From contig CALGND010000018.1 in the NCBI GenBank assembly GCA_937958675.1, positions 1 through 62,345 on the forward strand: DNA of 62,345 nt, in the 5' to 3' direction. The stretch's first letter is position 1. Each line of letters opens with the position of its first letter. Under the pieces are notes generated by a model. It was not told the DNA's origin. It saw only the letters and a program-made list of their open reading frames with translations, and made no database searches. Below, piece by piece: positions 8,990-18,626 of the stretch. The position numbers were made by a program, and so were the translations under genes. This DNA comes from an uncultured Granulosicoccaceae bacterium (GTDB taxonomy: Bacteria; Pseudomonadota; Gammaproteobacteria; Granulosicoccales; Granulosicoccaceae).

Positions 8990-10177
8990 ATGAAATATTC
9001 ATCACTGACGCAACGAGTCGCACCCGGCGACGACCCATCTGCACCCGATCCGTGGGCGGTACATGAGCTTGCGTTACACCGTGAGGCCAAAGGCGAAGAC
9101 ATCGTCTTTTTAAGTATCGGCCAAGAAGCTGATGAAGTCACCCCTGAAATTATCGTGGATGCGGCGTGCCAAAGCCTGCGTAGAGGGCGCCACCACTACA
9201 CCCAAGCCAGCGGCAGCGATGGCCTACGTAACGCGATTGCCAATTATCATCATAAACTAACCGGTCAAACCGTTGGCATCGAAAACTGCACTGTTTTTGC
9301 CGGCGCACAGAACGCCTTATTTTCAGTGGCACAGGTTCTACTTGAAGCTGGCGACGAAGTATTGATGCTTGAGCCCTATTACACAACTTACAGCACCACG
9401 TTTTCTGCCACCGGTGCAACCATAATAGAAGTGCCCTTAACTGCCGCAAACAATTATCAACTACAAGTAGATCAACTACTACAAGCCATTACCAGCCGCA
9501 CTCGTTTGATTGTGCTGAATTCGCCCAACAACCCAATGGGCCAATCCTATTCGATGGCTCAATACAAGAGCATTATCGAGGCTTGCGTTAAACACGATAT
9601 CTGGCTGCTAATCGATGCCGTGTATGCAGATATCGTTGACTCTGAGCAACTGCACCACCCGCAAAACATCCCCGGTGCCGACAAACTGATTATCACCGTG
9701 GGTAGCTTATCTAAATCTCATCGCATGACGGGTTGGCGCATGGGATGGGCCGTGGCACCTAGTGAGTTATCTGGTCACCTAGCTAATCTATCCATGTGCA
9801 TGCATTACGGCTTAGCGCCTTTTGTTATGGATGCCGCTATTGTAGCAATAGAACAATCAACACAAACACCTGCACTCGTGCGCGACCTTCTAAATAAGCG
9901 ACGCAAAGTAGCTTTGTCTCAATTAGGTGACATCGCACCAGCTGTTATTCACGATACCGGGATGGGTATGTTTATCATTGTTGATGTTGAACCACTGCAA
10001 CTCACCGCACTTGATTTTGCACTGCAGTTACTAGAAAAACATGCCGTCGCAGTATTGCCATGCGTAGGCTTTGGGCCAACAGGTCAATATTTAGTACGGA
10101 TTGGCCTGTGCGTCGATGACGAGAAGCTTGCTTCAGCGTGCAAAAAGATTCAGGATTTCGTTAAAACGTTAGTATAA
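8990..10177 (+). CDS. Class I/II PLP-dependent aminotransferase, AruH-like
   Basis: This is a fold-type I aminotransferase of 395 residues from the ATG at 8990; a frame extension to 8963 adds nine unlikely residues. The start MKYSSLTQRVAPG, the block LNSPNNPMG and the PLP-lysine block VGSLSKSHRMTGWRMGW resemble Pseudomonas arginine:pyruvate transaminase AruH as I remember it. That enzyme starts the arginine transaminase pathway by converting arginine and pyruvate to 2-ketoarginine and alanine. A basic-amino-acid ABC importer at 11489-14555 makes this role plausible. Other substrates (aspartate, aromatic amino acids) remain possible because the family is broad. No aruI-like decarboxylase is seen nearby. 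Confidence 0.8.
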   Translation: MKYSSLTQRVAPGDDPSAPDPWAVHELALHREAKGEDIVFLSIGQEADEVTPEIIVDAACQSLRRGRHHYTQASGSDGLRNAIANYHHKLTGQTVGIENCTVFAGAQNALFSVAQVLLEAGDEVLMLEPYYTTYSTTFSATGATIIEVPLTAANNYQLQVDQLLQAITSRTRLIVLNSPNNPMGQSYSMAQYKSIIEACVKHDIWLLIDAVYADIVDSEQLHHPQNIPGADKLIITVGSLSKSHRMTGWRMGWAVAPSELSGHLANLSMCMHYGLAPFVMDAAIVAIEQSTQTPALVRDLLNKRRKVALSQLGDIAPAVIHDTGMGMFIIVDVEPLQLTALDFALQLLEKHAVAVLPCVGFGPTGQYLVRIGLCVDDEKLASACKKIQDFVKTLV

Positions 10178-10336
10178 GTGGGCCAGTCTCTTACGCGTTC
10201 TTGCTAGTCGTATTTTGTGATCTCTTTGCAGCTAAGCGATTATTACAAATCTATGAATGTCGGTAACGCTTTCCATATGATGGCAAAGATTTGATAGCCT
10301 AGATACGCGGCACTTACATTGGATAGGCCAGAGAAC

Positions 10337-11467
10337 ATGCAAATGACGTCACAGCTCAAATACCTATTTACACTCATTTGTAGCGCTTCAACGCTTTTAG
10401 TTGCGCCGCCTATCGTTGCAGATAACAACAATCTAACGGTCACCACTGAAAAGCGCGAATTAAAGGTAAGCCAGATTGCATCCGGCTTAGATCACCCTTG
10501 GTCGATTGCATTTATATCCAGTTCTGATTGGCTGGTGACAGAACGCTCTGGTCAATTACGCCGAATAACAGACGGTAAACTTCAAGACCAGCCCATCTCA
10601 GGTTTACCAAAAATCAAACAAACTGGACAGGGCGGATTGCTCGATGTTGTTCTGCACCCAGATTTTAGCAACAACCAACTTGTTTACCTTTCATACACTA
10701 TGAAAGGTGGAACCGAAGTACTACGAGGCAAGTTAACGGGCAATAAGCTTGAAAATACCGAAGTAATTTTTAGCGCATTACCCAAAATGCGAGGTGGACG
10801 CCATTTTGGTTCCCGACTTGTATTCGATAACCAAGGATTTTTATTTATATCACTTGGCGATCGCGGCAAAAAAGAGACTTCCCAGCAAACCATCAACCAT
10901 CCCGGCTCAATAATTAGATTAAACGACGATGGCAGTATTCCAAATACCAACCCATTCGTTAGTGACTCTACTGTATTGCCAGAAATCTATAGCTACGGAC
11001 ATCGTAATATTCAGGGAATGACTTTTGATCCTGCCACAAATATTTTATGGGCCCACGAGCATGGTCCAAAAGGGGGCGATGAGCTGAACCAAGTGCTCGC
11101 CGGAAAAAACTACGGATGGCCGGTAATTACTTACGGCGTAAATTACGTCCTAAGTACAAAAATTGGCGAAGGCACCGAAAAACCCGGCATGGTTCAACCC
11201 ACTACCTACTGGGACCCATCGATAGCACCCTCCGGTTTAGCTGTGGTTGACAGCGAGAAATACGCTGAGTGGCAAGGTAATTTACTGGTTGGAGCTCTCA
11301 AATTTCAATTACTGGCGCGCTTGGAATTGGCCGACGGTAAAGTGATACATGAGGAGCGCATATTGAAGGGCGAACTTGGGCGTATCCGAGACGTAAGGCA
11401 AGGGCCGGATGGTTTTATCTATCTACTCACCGATTCAAGCAATGGTTCAGTCTATCGGCTTGAGTAA
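10337..11467 (+). CDS. PQQ-dependent sugar dehydrogenase (aldose sugar dehydrogenase type)
   Basis: This is a secreted six-bladed beta-propeller enzyme of the soluble glucose/sorbosone dehydrogenase family. From the ATG at 10337 it has 376 residues with a signal peptide ending near PPIVADN; a TTG at 10319 is also in frame. Family blocks include GLDHPWSIAF, LHPDFSNNQLVYLSYT, GGRHFGSRLVF, SLGDRG, YSYGHRNIQGM, AHEHGPKGGDELN and GKNYGWPVITYG, which carry the PQQ and calcium ligands. Length matches E. coli YliI (371 residues). It likely oxidises aldoses in the periplasm. No PQQ synthesis genes are in the window, so the cofactor may come from elsewhere in the genome or from outside. Confidence 0.9.
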   Translation: MQMTSQLKYLFTLICSASTLLVAPPIVADNNNLTVTTEKRELKVSQIASGLDHPWSIAFISSSDWLVTERSGQLRRITDGKLQDQPISGLPKIKQTGQGGLLDVVLHPDFSNNQLVYLSYTMKGGTEVLRGKLTGNKLENTEVIFSALPKMRGGRHFGSRLVFDNQGFLFISLGDRGKKETSQQTINHPGSIIRLNDDGSIPNTNPFVSDSTVLPEIYSYGHRNIQGMTFDPATNILWAHEHGPKGGDELNQVLAGKNYGWPVITYGVNYVLSTKIGEGTEKPGMVQPTTYWDPSIAPSGLAVVDSEKYAEWQGNLLVGALKFQLLARLELADGKVIHEERILKGELGRIRDVRQGPDGFIYLLTDSSNGSVYRLE

Positions 11468-11488
11468 ATATACCGGCTTGGCTAACGA

Positions 11489-12178
11489 CTAAACAGCTCG
11501 CGGCACGCGATTTTCTAACCAGCGGAAAAATAGCACGATGATACCGGTGAGTACGATATAGATACCGGCTATAAATAACAGCGGCTCATAAATTCGATAG
11601 GTTTCCTGACGTACTACTGTTCCCACTCCATATACGTCAAACACCGTGATCGTCGCTGCTAGCGGCGTCGACTTAAGCGTCAGTACAAATTCGCCTGCCA
11701 ATGTGGGCAGCACGTTTTGCAACGCACGTGGCAACCAGATCCGCCTGAGTATCGTAAACCGGCTCATACCAAATGAACGCGCCGCTTCTAACTCACCTTT
11801 TGGCACACTCTTAAATGCGCCCCGCATAACCTCACCTTCATACCCTGCTACGCTTATAGAAAATGCTAGCAAGGCATAAGGAAACGCATCACGTAAGTAT
11901 GGCCACATCCAACTTTCACGTATCCACGGTATGGATGGAAAGAGCGAACCAATACCATAGTAGAGTAACCACAGCTGTATCAGCAACGGAGTGCCACGGA
12001 CGACCGTGCAAAAACCCTGGGCTATACGCCCTAACCAGCGCGGGCCAGTCACCTGCACTAAACCAATCGGAATTGCGAAGCACATACCGATGATAATGGA
12101 CATCGACAGAAGCTGTAACGTGATGATCAAACCATCTACAAAATCAGGAAAGTATGTTGGTATCCAATCCCAGCGCAT
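11489..12178 (-). CDS. Basic amino acid ABC transporter permease (HisM/ArtM/AotM type)
   Basis: This is a 229-residue inner-membrane permease with five predicted helices and the EAA loop (GELEAARSFGMSRFTILRRIWLP) that docks on the ATPase. It is the last gene of a four-gene operon running ATPase, binding protein, permease, permease. Its start abuts the stop of the previous permease with no gap, implying coupled translation. With the 12179 permease it forms the heterodimeric channel of a polar/basic amino acid importer of the histidine/arginine/octopine family. The exact substrate is inferred from the binding protein, not from this gene. Confidence 0.9.
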   Translation of the reverse strand: MRWDWIPTYFPDFVDGLIITLQLLSMSIIIGMCFAIPIGLVQVTGPRWLGRIAQGFCTVVRGTPLLIQLWLLYYGIGSLFPSIPWIRESWMWPYLRDAFPYALLAFSISVAGYEGEVMRGAFKSVPKGELEAARSFGMSRFTILRRIWLPRALQNVLPTLAGEFVLTLKSTPLAATITVFDVYGVGTVVRQETYRIYEPLLFIAGIYIVLTGIIVLFFRWLENRVPRAV

Positions 12179-12901
12179 TTACGCTAACTCCGGCTGGCCA
12201 CGACGAGCACGTTTCTCTAAATATCTAAACAGAACGTTAGATACCAGCGTTAGCAACAGATATAAACAAGCAGCCGCTAAATAGAACATTAGATACGATC
12301 GAGTGATACCTGCCGCTTGGCGGGTTGTCATCGCTAGCTCTGTAAACCCAACAACTGCAAGCAAAGCGGTGTCTTTCATCACGATTAACCACAGATTGGA
12401 CAAACCTGAGATAGCAAACGGAATCATCGCTGGAATTGTGATCCGCTTTAAGAGCGTAAAACGCGACATGCCATAAGCTTGAGCCGCCTCCATTTGGCCA
12501 ACAGGTATTGCGCGTATTGCACCGCGAATAACTTCAGTGGAGTATGCGCCCATAACAAACCCAAGCACTAATATACCGGCCACCAATCCTGAAATATCGA
12601 CAGGTTTTTGGCCCATCCATTCCAAGAAGCTATTCAGCGCCGCGGTACCTGCATAGTAAAGCAGCAGGATCAACACCAACTCAGGGACGGCCCTGATCAA
12701 TGTTGTATAGATTTCTAAGAGGAGTTTTGTGATCGGGCCACCGTGCAACTTACCCAGCGCACCAACCAAGCCAATCGTTAAACCAAGTGCATAGGCGCCC
12801 AAGGCAATCTGCAGCGTGCTAAATAAGCCGCGCAACATATTTGGACCCCAGCCACCCTCGCCGAAGGACAAATAATGCAAATTAGGAAATAAATCTAGCA
12901 T
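12179..12901 (-). CDS. Basic amino acid ABC transporter permease (HisQ/AotQ type)
   Basis: This is a 240-residue permease with five hydrophobic segments and the EAA loop (GQMEAAQAYGMSRFTLLKRITIP). It pairs with the 11489 permease. The N-terminus (MLDLFPNLHYLSFGEGGWG) and the segment TLIRAVPELVLILLLYY are typical of HisQ/AotQ-like subunits, in which R-x-x-P-E/L precedes a long helix. Binding-protein gene 51 bp upstream, next permease abutting downstream. Confidence 0.9.
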   Translation of the reverse strand: MLDLFPNLHYLSFGEGGWGPNMLRGLFSTLQIALGAYALGLTIGLVGALGKLHGGPITKLLLEIYTTLIRAVPELVLILLLYYAGTAALNSFLEWMGQKPVDISGLVAGILVLGFVMGAYSTEVIRGAIRAIPVGQMEAAQAYGMSRFTLLKRITIPAMIPFAISGLSNLWLIVMKDTALLAVVGFTELAMTTRQAAGITRSYLMFYLAAACLYLLLTLVSNVLFRYLEKRARRGQPELA

Positions 12902-12952
12902 AAAGAATTAGCCCGGCAAGCCCGGGCTAACACTTATATCAAGCAATATTAC

Positions 12953-13720
12953 TTATTCGCCGTAGATATCGAAGTTAAAGTATTTTTTCGAGATTTCAGC
13001 GTAGGTGCCATTGTCACGAATTTCTTTTATCGCTGCATTAAATTTTTCACGCAACTCGTTATCTTCCTTACGTAAGCCTGCGCCTGCGCCTGCGCCAAAA
13101 ATGGCCGTGTCGCTCAGCATAGTTTTGATTTCAAAAGCCTGGCCTTCATCACTTTCAAGGAAAGGTGCCATTGCTAGAGAGTCACCCACCACTGCATCTA
13201 TACGACCAGAGAGTAGATCCTGATTATGCTCATCAAACGCTTGGTAAGTCTTAATCGAATCAGCCATCGGATAGTTGGCTTCCGTGTAGTTTTGGTGAGT
13301 AGTAGACACCTGCACACCAATTATCTTACCTTTGACACTTTCAGCAGAGCCATCAATGTCACTGGTTTTTGGAGCAACAAATGCCGCTGGAGTGTTGTAG
13401 TACTTATCAGAAAACGAAATAGTTTTCATGCGCTCTTCAGTGATAGACATAGATGCAACAATTGCGTCTATCTTTTTGCCTACTAGCGCAGGGATAATCC
13501 CGTCCCATGCGATAGGCACCCATACGCATTCTTCTTTCATGGCCGCACATAAAGCATTGCCAATTTCGATTTCCCAGCCTTCCAATTCGCCATCAGTATT
13601 AGTCTGCGAGAACGGAGGGTATGGAGCAGTGTCTAGGCCGAGACGTAGCTCAGCCATTGATAGGCCACTGGCCATGATTAAACTTGCAGCTAAGATTGCT
13701 GATTTGAATTTGTGTTGCAT
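12953..13720 (-). CDS. Periplasmic basic amino acid binding protein (AotJ/ArgT-like)
   Basis: This is a 255-residue family-3 solute-binding protein with a cleavable signal peptide (SAILAASLIMASGLSMA). Family landmarks are APYPPFSQTNTDGELEGWEIEIGNALC, SMSITEERMKTISFSDKYYNTPAAFV and a C-terminal KKYFNFDIYGE. The cysteine pair (NALCAAMKEEC) and the YYNTP and KYFNFDIYG blocks are shared with arginine/ornithine/lysine binding proteins (AotJ, ArgT). It captures the substrate in the periplasm for the two permeases downstream. AGGAGAG lies about 8 nt before the ATG. The nearby AruH-like aminotransferase supports arginine as a substrate, though that is an inference. Confidence 0.9.
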   Translation of the reverse strand: MQHKFKSAILAASLIMASGLSMAELRLGLDTAPYPPFSQTNTDGELEGWEIEIGNALCAAMKEECVWVPIAWDGIIPALVGKKIDAIVASMSITEERMKTISFSDKYYNTPAAFVAPKTSDIDGSAESVKGKIIGVQVSTTHQNYTEANYPMADSIKTYQAFDEHNQDLLSGRIDAVVGDSLAMAPFLESDEGQAFEIKTMLSDTAIFGAGAGAGLRKEDNELREKFNAAIKEIRDNGTYAEISKKYFNFDIYGE

Positions 13721-13772
13721 TAAATATCTCTCCTAGTCATGTGATAATTTGATCGTTGTGGCCCACAGACCA

Positions 13773-14555
13773 CTAGTGAATTGACGATACAAAAGCCTTG
13801 CATCTTTCACTTTTAGTTTCGTAAAACACCTGCTGTGGTGTGCCCTCTTCTTCAACCAACCCTTCGTGCAAAAACAGCACTTGGTTTGATACATCTCGGG
13901 CAAACTTCATTTCGTGCGTTACTAAAATCATGGTTCTGCCTTCGTTGGCAAGATCCTGAATGACTTTTAATACCTCTCCCACAAGCTCCGGATCAAGAGC
14001 GGAAGTAGGTTCGTCAAATAGCATAACACGCGGTTCTATAGCCAAAGCACGCGCAATTGCAGCACGTTGTTGCTGCCCACCGGACAAATAGGCTGGATAT
14101 TGATCTCGTTTATCTGACAAGCCAACACGCTCAAGGACTGCCTCAGCTCGCTCACGTGCTTCAGCTTTTGGTACCTTCAGAACATGAACTGGGACTTCCA
14201 TCACATTTTGTAGGACAGTCATATGCGCCCACAAATTAAAATTCTGGAAGACCATGCCAAGCTTTGAGCGCATCTTCTCCACTTGCCGCATATTCTTGGG
14301 TACTCGTACGCCACGCTTTACGGTAAATTCTATTTGCTCACCGTTAACGCGTAATTCACCACTAGTGGGCTGTTCTAACAAATTGATGCAACGCAGCAAA
14401 GTACTCTTGCCTGAACCACTGGCTCCTATAATAGATAACACGTCGCCTTCATTGGCATGTAGAGATACCCCCTTTAGAACCTTCAAATCATCGAATTGCT
14501 TGTGTAGATCTTCAATGACAACAGCTTCGGCAGCCGATCGATGTAGATCGATCAT
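13773..14555 (-). CDS. Basic amino acid ABC transporter ATP-binding protein (HisP/AotP-like)
   Basis: This 260-residue ATPase opens the operon. Walker A GASGSGKST, Q-loop VFQNFNLWAHMTVLQNVME, signature LSGGQQQRAAIARAL, Walker B VMLFDEPTSALDPE and switch histidine VTHEMKFARDV are all intact. The Q-loop segment is almost the HisP/OccP type, which marks the histidine/arginine/octopine transporter group. AAAGGTAAG precedes the ATG. The 203-bp region upstream (14556-14758) should hold the operon promoter; I see no clear ARG box there. Confidence 0.93.
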   Translation of the reverse strand: MIDLHRSAAEAVVIEDLHKQFDDLKVLKGVSLHANEGDVLSIIGASGSGKSTLLRCINLLEQPTSGELRVNGEQIEFTVKRGVRVPKNMRQVEKMRSKLGMVFQNFNLWAHMTVLQNVMEVPVHVLKVPKAEARERAEAVLERVGLSDKRDQYPAYLSGGQQQRAAIARALAIEPRVMLFDEPTSALDPELVGEVLKVIQDLANEGRTMILVTHEMKFARDVSNQVLFLHEGLVEEEGTPQQVFYETKSERCKAFVSSIH

Positions 14556-14758
14556 AAGAGGCTTACCTTTGCATTAATGGTTGTGTCTTCTCGGCGAAAG
14601 CAGGCAACGAAGGTGACCAAGTTATATGTAATCGTGTGGATTGGACTGGCCTAGGCGTATTAGATCGACACTAGTTTAAGCAACCAGTAAGGCTATGTAA
14701 ATCCCCAGAATCTACCAAATCGCGGGTGTCTGTGGAGCCACACTGCAAGCAGCCCGGC

Positions 14759-15931
14759 TTATGCCCCTCTCAGAAGGGTAGCCAGCGTCGCATCCTGATA
14801 CTGATAAAACTGATTTTGATCAATTTTAAACCACCCAGAAAGTAACTGTTCGTAAAGGCTTCGATAATCCAGCGTATGGGCAGGGTCACCATCAATTAGA
14901 TTCGATAGGTCTGGCGCACTACCATAGAGGCCACCGTTGAGAGCGCCTCCAGCTAAAAAGTGAGGTGCAGCAGTACCGTGGTCAGTACCACCGGATCTAT
15001 TCTCAGTGGCCCTGCGTCCGAACTCGGAATAACTCACGATCAGCGTGTTATCCCACTCCTTATCCTGCTTTAAGACACGGCGAGTTGCCGCAACGGCTTT
15101 AGCCAGTTCGGTAAGCCGATTGGCATGACGGCCCAATTGGTTTTCGTGCGTATCAAAACCACCGATCCTGACCCGGTATACCGGTGTATCTAAGCCTGCT
15201 CTTATCAAGCGTATTACTTCTGCAAGTTGCTCACCTAAACCAGTCTTTGGCATACGCTTTACATCAGATACCTTATCAAGCTTACTCGACAAGCTTGCCA
15301 ACATAGATTCAAGCTGGTGGCTTTGTTGCTCTACCTGCTTTAGCAAAGGATTGCTAAAGCCTTTACTGCCCGTTGGATTGTATTCCGCTTGCAGTAGTTG
15401 GCTTGCAGAATTCATCGATAACCATCGCCCATCGGGGCTATCGAACAAAGACATATCATCCACTAGGCTAATACCATGCGCATCCTTTATTCGCTGTCCA
15501 TACGCGTGTTCGATGTCGTGCGTAAGCCAGCCACGCTCGCCATCGGCTTTGCCATCTCCACCGGTTTCCCATAAAGCAATCGACTTAAAGTGTGAACGAT
15601 TGGGTTTCGGGTACCCCAAACCGTGCACCCACGCTAGCTCAGAATTTTCCCACATTTGCATCAGTGGTTTTAAACTGTTGTGCAAGGCGTAGTCATCGTC
15701 AAGTGTGACGATCTTCGATTTCGGTAAACCAATTTTTGGACGTAAACGGTAATAACGATTGTCGCTATAGGGCACCAATGTATTAAGCCCATCATTGGCA
15801 CCCGATAACTCAAGTAAAATCAGACGCCGCCCGTCTGCCTTGATTTGATCCGCTAACAGATTACTCGCATTAAACGCACCCCCTGCAGCGCCTAAGCCAA
15901 GCAACTGCTTCATCATGGTTCGACGATTCAT
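14759..15931 (-). CDS. DUF1501 family protein, secreted
   Basis: This 390-residue protein has a Tat-like N-terminus (NRRTMMKQLLGLGAAGGAF). The DUF1501 hallmarks are visible: LILLELSGANDGLNTLVPY near 37, HGLGYPKPNRSHFKSIALWETG near 100-120, GGFDTHENQLGRHANRL, and YSEFGRRATENRSGGTDHGTAAPHFLAGG. The fold is related to alkaline phosphatase/sulfatase-like hydrolases, but no activity is established for the family to my knowledge. It follows the DUF1800 gene by 20 bp on the same strand, a pairing common in marine and planctomycete genomes. AGGAG lies 8 nt before the ATG. The two proteins probably act together outside the cytoplasm. Confidence 0.9.
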   Translation of the reverse strand: MNRRTMMKQLLGLGAAGGAFNASNLLADQIKADGRRLILLELSGANDGLNTLVPYSDNRYYRLRPKIGLPKSKIVTLDDDYALHNSLKPLMQMWENSELAWVHGLGYPKPNRSHFKSIALWETGGDGKADGERGWLTHDIEHAYGQRIKDAHGISLVDDMSLFDSPDGRWLSMNSASQLLQAEYNPTGSKGFSNPLLKQVEQQSHQLESMLASLSSKLDKVSDVKRMPKTGLGEQLAEVIRLIRAGLDTPVYRVRIGGFDTHENQLGRHANRLTELAKAVAATRRVLKQDKEWDNTLIVSYSEFGRRATENRSGGTDHGTAAPHFLAGGALNGGLYGSAPDLSNLIDGDPAHTLDYRSLYEQLLSGWFKIDQNQFYQYQDATLATLLRGA

Positions 15932-15951
15932 AACGGCTCCTGTAGAGTTGA

Positions 15952-18486
15952 CTAATAAAGCTGGCTGACGGCGTGCTGGTTGTACGCCTGCAGCTGCTTA
16001 AGCAATGGTTGTTGCAAGCTGACATCAAGCTGTGGAAATGAATCCACTTTTACACCTGGCAGGATCAAGTCAAACAGATTCAGCCCGCGTAGCGCTAGCT
16101 GACTTTGCAATTGTTCCTTGTTAGTAATTAACGTTTGCGGGGCTGCAACAATCGCAGGGAGTTGAGCTGTTTCTAGAAGTGCAGCGTTAATCACGAAACG
16201 ATCGTTCGCAGTGGCGTAACGGCTTTTATTCAGTGCATCCAAGTGTTTACCCATATGCTGTTTCCAGCGAGTTAACACTTCAGCATAACGCTTATCTTCT
16301 TCTGCTATTGCAGCATGATCGATAAAATCTGGCACCGACATCCATAGAGCATCCACTAAACGCTTTTCTTTACCTGTCAAACTTTGATAATGGCATTGAT
16401 GCTGATCATCTAAAGGGAACACCCAAGTTTGGGTCACGCCATCTAGCTTATCTAACCAAAGGCACTGTGCAAAAGTGGTAAAACAATCTGGCCAACAACT
16501 ATAGGTGTCTATTCGCATATCCGTATGCTCTTGACTAGTGGTGTGCATTGTGATTTTGATATTACGCCAGCGTTGAGCTTCAACTTCTACCGCTTCCAGA
16601 GTGAGCTCTAACCGGCTTCTGTTTTTACGCTCTCCTTTACCTACATTGCCCCAGCGTACGCGTACATTACCCACTTGATACGGACTACTGGGTTCGCTGT
16701 TGTTGACTAGTGCAACAGTATTAATTGGAAATTCGACATAGCCATTGCAGTAGAGATTACCGGCATTCGCACTATTTTTTGGTACGCAGGCACTATGCTG
16801 CGTACCAGCACTAACCTCAAAAAAGCGATTAGCAACTGCAGCACCCCGAACATAAAGATTACGGTCGCCGCCTTGCCCAGCTTTATCATTTAAAAAATAT
16901 ACACGTGCTCTATCAGCACGTTCGACGTCTTGTTCTGGCGGCATGAGCTGCATTCGTTGCCACGGCATGTTAGACATATCGTTAACACGGCCAAACTGCA
17001 GCGTATCGTGCCCGTGCATCCAGGTGAGATCAGCACTTTTCCATAGTAACTCAACATTACTGTAAAGCTCTACACGATATTTAACCGGCCCGAGATAATC
17101 CTCCGCGGCAATGGTGATAGCAAAGTCAGAGTCGTTCATCATGCCCCCAGCCATATCCGGCAGCATCCCATTGCTCATATTCAAAGCAGTAGCATTTCCA
17201 GTTAGCCCGCCGGAGGCGACCTTAATACCGAGCAGCATTTCGATCACTTTGTTACGTTGTTTTAACCTACCAGCGGTGGTGTAAGCGGTTCCTTCGTCCC
17301 ATCCCGATACATTTGGCGGTGCAAATAAGCTCATGCCCATACTTGCTGATGTGACCGGTATCGTTTGCCAATGTTGCTTGGGATACTCCAGACTGCGAGC
17401 TAACGCCACCTGCAATATGATGGGCGATTTAACTCGAGCAATACGGTTTTCAGGTCGCCAAAACGCATCTGACATTAATATCGATTGATACAGCTTCGCT
17501 AAATCAAATTGATTACTACGAAGCTCCTTAATCAGAGGAGCAAGGTCAGAGCTATTCGGCTGCTTATCTGATATCAACAGGTTCCAAAATTTACCGGCAA
17601 CAAACTCAGCGGTAGCCGGCTGGGCAAGGATCAAATCAATTAGGTCATCCCCATTAAACTGACCAACTTGGCCAAAAAGCTCTTTCATACCCGTGTCGTG
17701 CTTCCACGTTTCAAATCTAAACGAAAGGTTGTAGTCATGGCTAACGCTATACCCAGTTAAAGCCCTTGCAGCTTCTTTAACTGTTTTTTCGGTGTAAGCA
17801 CCCTCGCCCATACTAAAACGTTCGAGTAACTCACGTGCCAGGTTTTCATTAGGCGATTGCTTTCTACTATTTTCGTTATCCAAATAATTCAGCATCGCCG
17901 GATCACGAATCAGCGCTTTTAATAAATCACCAAAGTGTCCAAGACCATGTTGCCGAAACATGACATTTTGCTTTGCCATTGCTAATGATTGATAGTTAAC
18001 ACCGTGGTAACTGGTAGCCATTAGATCATGCCAAAACAACACCAAGCGTTCAGTTTGCGGTGACGGGGTTTGCAACATTTCGCTTATCCACCATTGGCGC
18101 AATTGAGCCAGCTCTTGATCACGGTTGCGTTCAAAGCGCACCCGCTGCGTTCTATCCATATCGCGTTTCGCCCAATGAAATGGTGCATCAGCCGTAACCC
18201 ACGCCGGCATCGCCACTGAGGGCTCGGTGGCAAAGCCATGCATCACCGCGTCAATGGCCTCTCGGCGCGTCAATCCACTGCCTTGATCATGTTGAACTAA
18301 GGAATATCCAAAGCCTGTACGCGAGAATAAATGCCGTGCATCTTCAATTGTCAGAGCTTGATCTAAAGAATGTCGAGCCGCATGTACACCGAACGATGAC
18401 AAAGCTAACGCGCAAGAAAGCAAACTGAGCACGAAAAGATTTGCGTAGCGTGAGTGATTGTTAGGTGAAATAGTCATAGATAACAT
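15952..18486 (-). CDS. DUF1800 family protein with a CBM60-like insert
   Basis: This 844-residue secreted protein starts with a signal peptide (FVLSLLSCALALSSFGVHA). DUF1800 features flank the middle: DARHLFSRTGFGYS near 49, LVLFWHDLMATS near 148, YLDNENSRKQSPNENLARELLERFSMGEG near 201, KSPIILQVALARS near 353 and PPNVSGWDEG near 390. Between about 455 and 560 a beta-rich module ends in VYFLNDKAGQGGDRNLYVRG, which matches the signature of calcium-dependent xylan-binding CBM60 modules. A cysteine-bearing region follows (six Cys from about 567 to 698). The C-terminus resumes DUF1800-like helices. No function is known for DUF1800; carbohydrate binding by the insert is an inference. An alternative ATG lies three codons in. 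Confidence 0.85.
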   Translation of the reverse strand: MLSMTISPNNHSRYANLFVLSLLSCALALSSFGVHAARHSLDQALTIEDARHLFSRTGFGYSLVQHDQGSGLTRREAIDAVMHGFATEPSVAMPAWVTADAPFHWAKRDMDRTQRVRFERNRDQELAQLRQWWISEMLQTPSPQTERLVLFWHDLMATSYHGVNYQSLAMAKQNVMFRQHGLGHFGDLLKALIRDPAMLNYLDNENSRKQSPNENLARELLERFSMGEGAYTEKTVKEAARALTGYSVSHDYNLSFRFETWKHDTGMKELFGQVGQFNGDDLIDLILAQPATAEFVAGKFWNLLISDKQPNSSDLAPLIKELRSNQFDLAKLYQSILMSDAFWRPENRIARVKSPIILQVALARSLEYPKQHWQTIPVTSASMGMSLFAPPNVSGWDEGTAYTTAGRLKQRNKVIEMLLGIKVASGGLTGNATALNMSNGMLPDMAGGMMNDSDFAITIAAEDYLGPVKYRVELYSNVELLWKSADLTWMHGHDTLQFGRVNDMSNMPWQRMQLMPPEQDVERADRARVYFLNDKAGQGGDRNLYVRGAAVANRFFEVSAGTQHSACVPKNSANAGNLYCNGYVEFPINTVALVNNSEPSSPYQVGNVRVRWGNVGKGERKNRSRLELTLEAVEVEAQRWRNIKITMHTTSQEHTDMRIDTYSCWPDCFTTFAQCLWLDKLDGVTQTWVFPLDDQHQCHYQSLTGKEKRLVDALWMSVPDFIDHAAIAEEDKRYAEVLTRWKQHMGKHLDALNKSRYATANDRFVINAALLETAQLPAIVAAPQTLITNKEQLQSQLALRGLNLFDLILPGVKVDSFPQLDVSLQQPLLKQLQAYNQHAVSQLY

Positions 18487-18564
18487 GCTAGCTAATAAAA
18501 GCTTAACGTGCAGCTTAGGTTTCCAGCTCGAAATGGCCAGTCAAAATACCCGCAAGGCAAACAC

Positions 18565-18588
18565 AAAAAAGCCCCGATAAACGGGGCT
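18565..18588 (-). terminator. Rho-independent terminator after folD
   Basis: On the minus strand AGCCCCG-TTTAT-CGGGGCT forms a perfect 7-bp stem with a 5-nt loop, followed by a run of Ts. It starts 38 nt past the folD stop and separates folD from the DUF1800 gene, so those genes need their own promoter in 18489-18564. Confidence 0.85.
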
Positions 18589-18626
18589 ATTGGTACTAAT
18601 TTGTCATGCAAGCCCAAGAACGAAGC

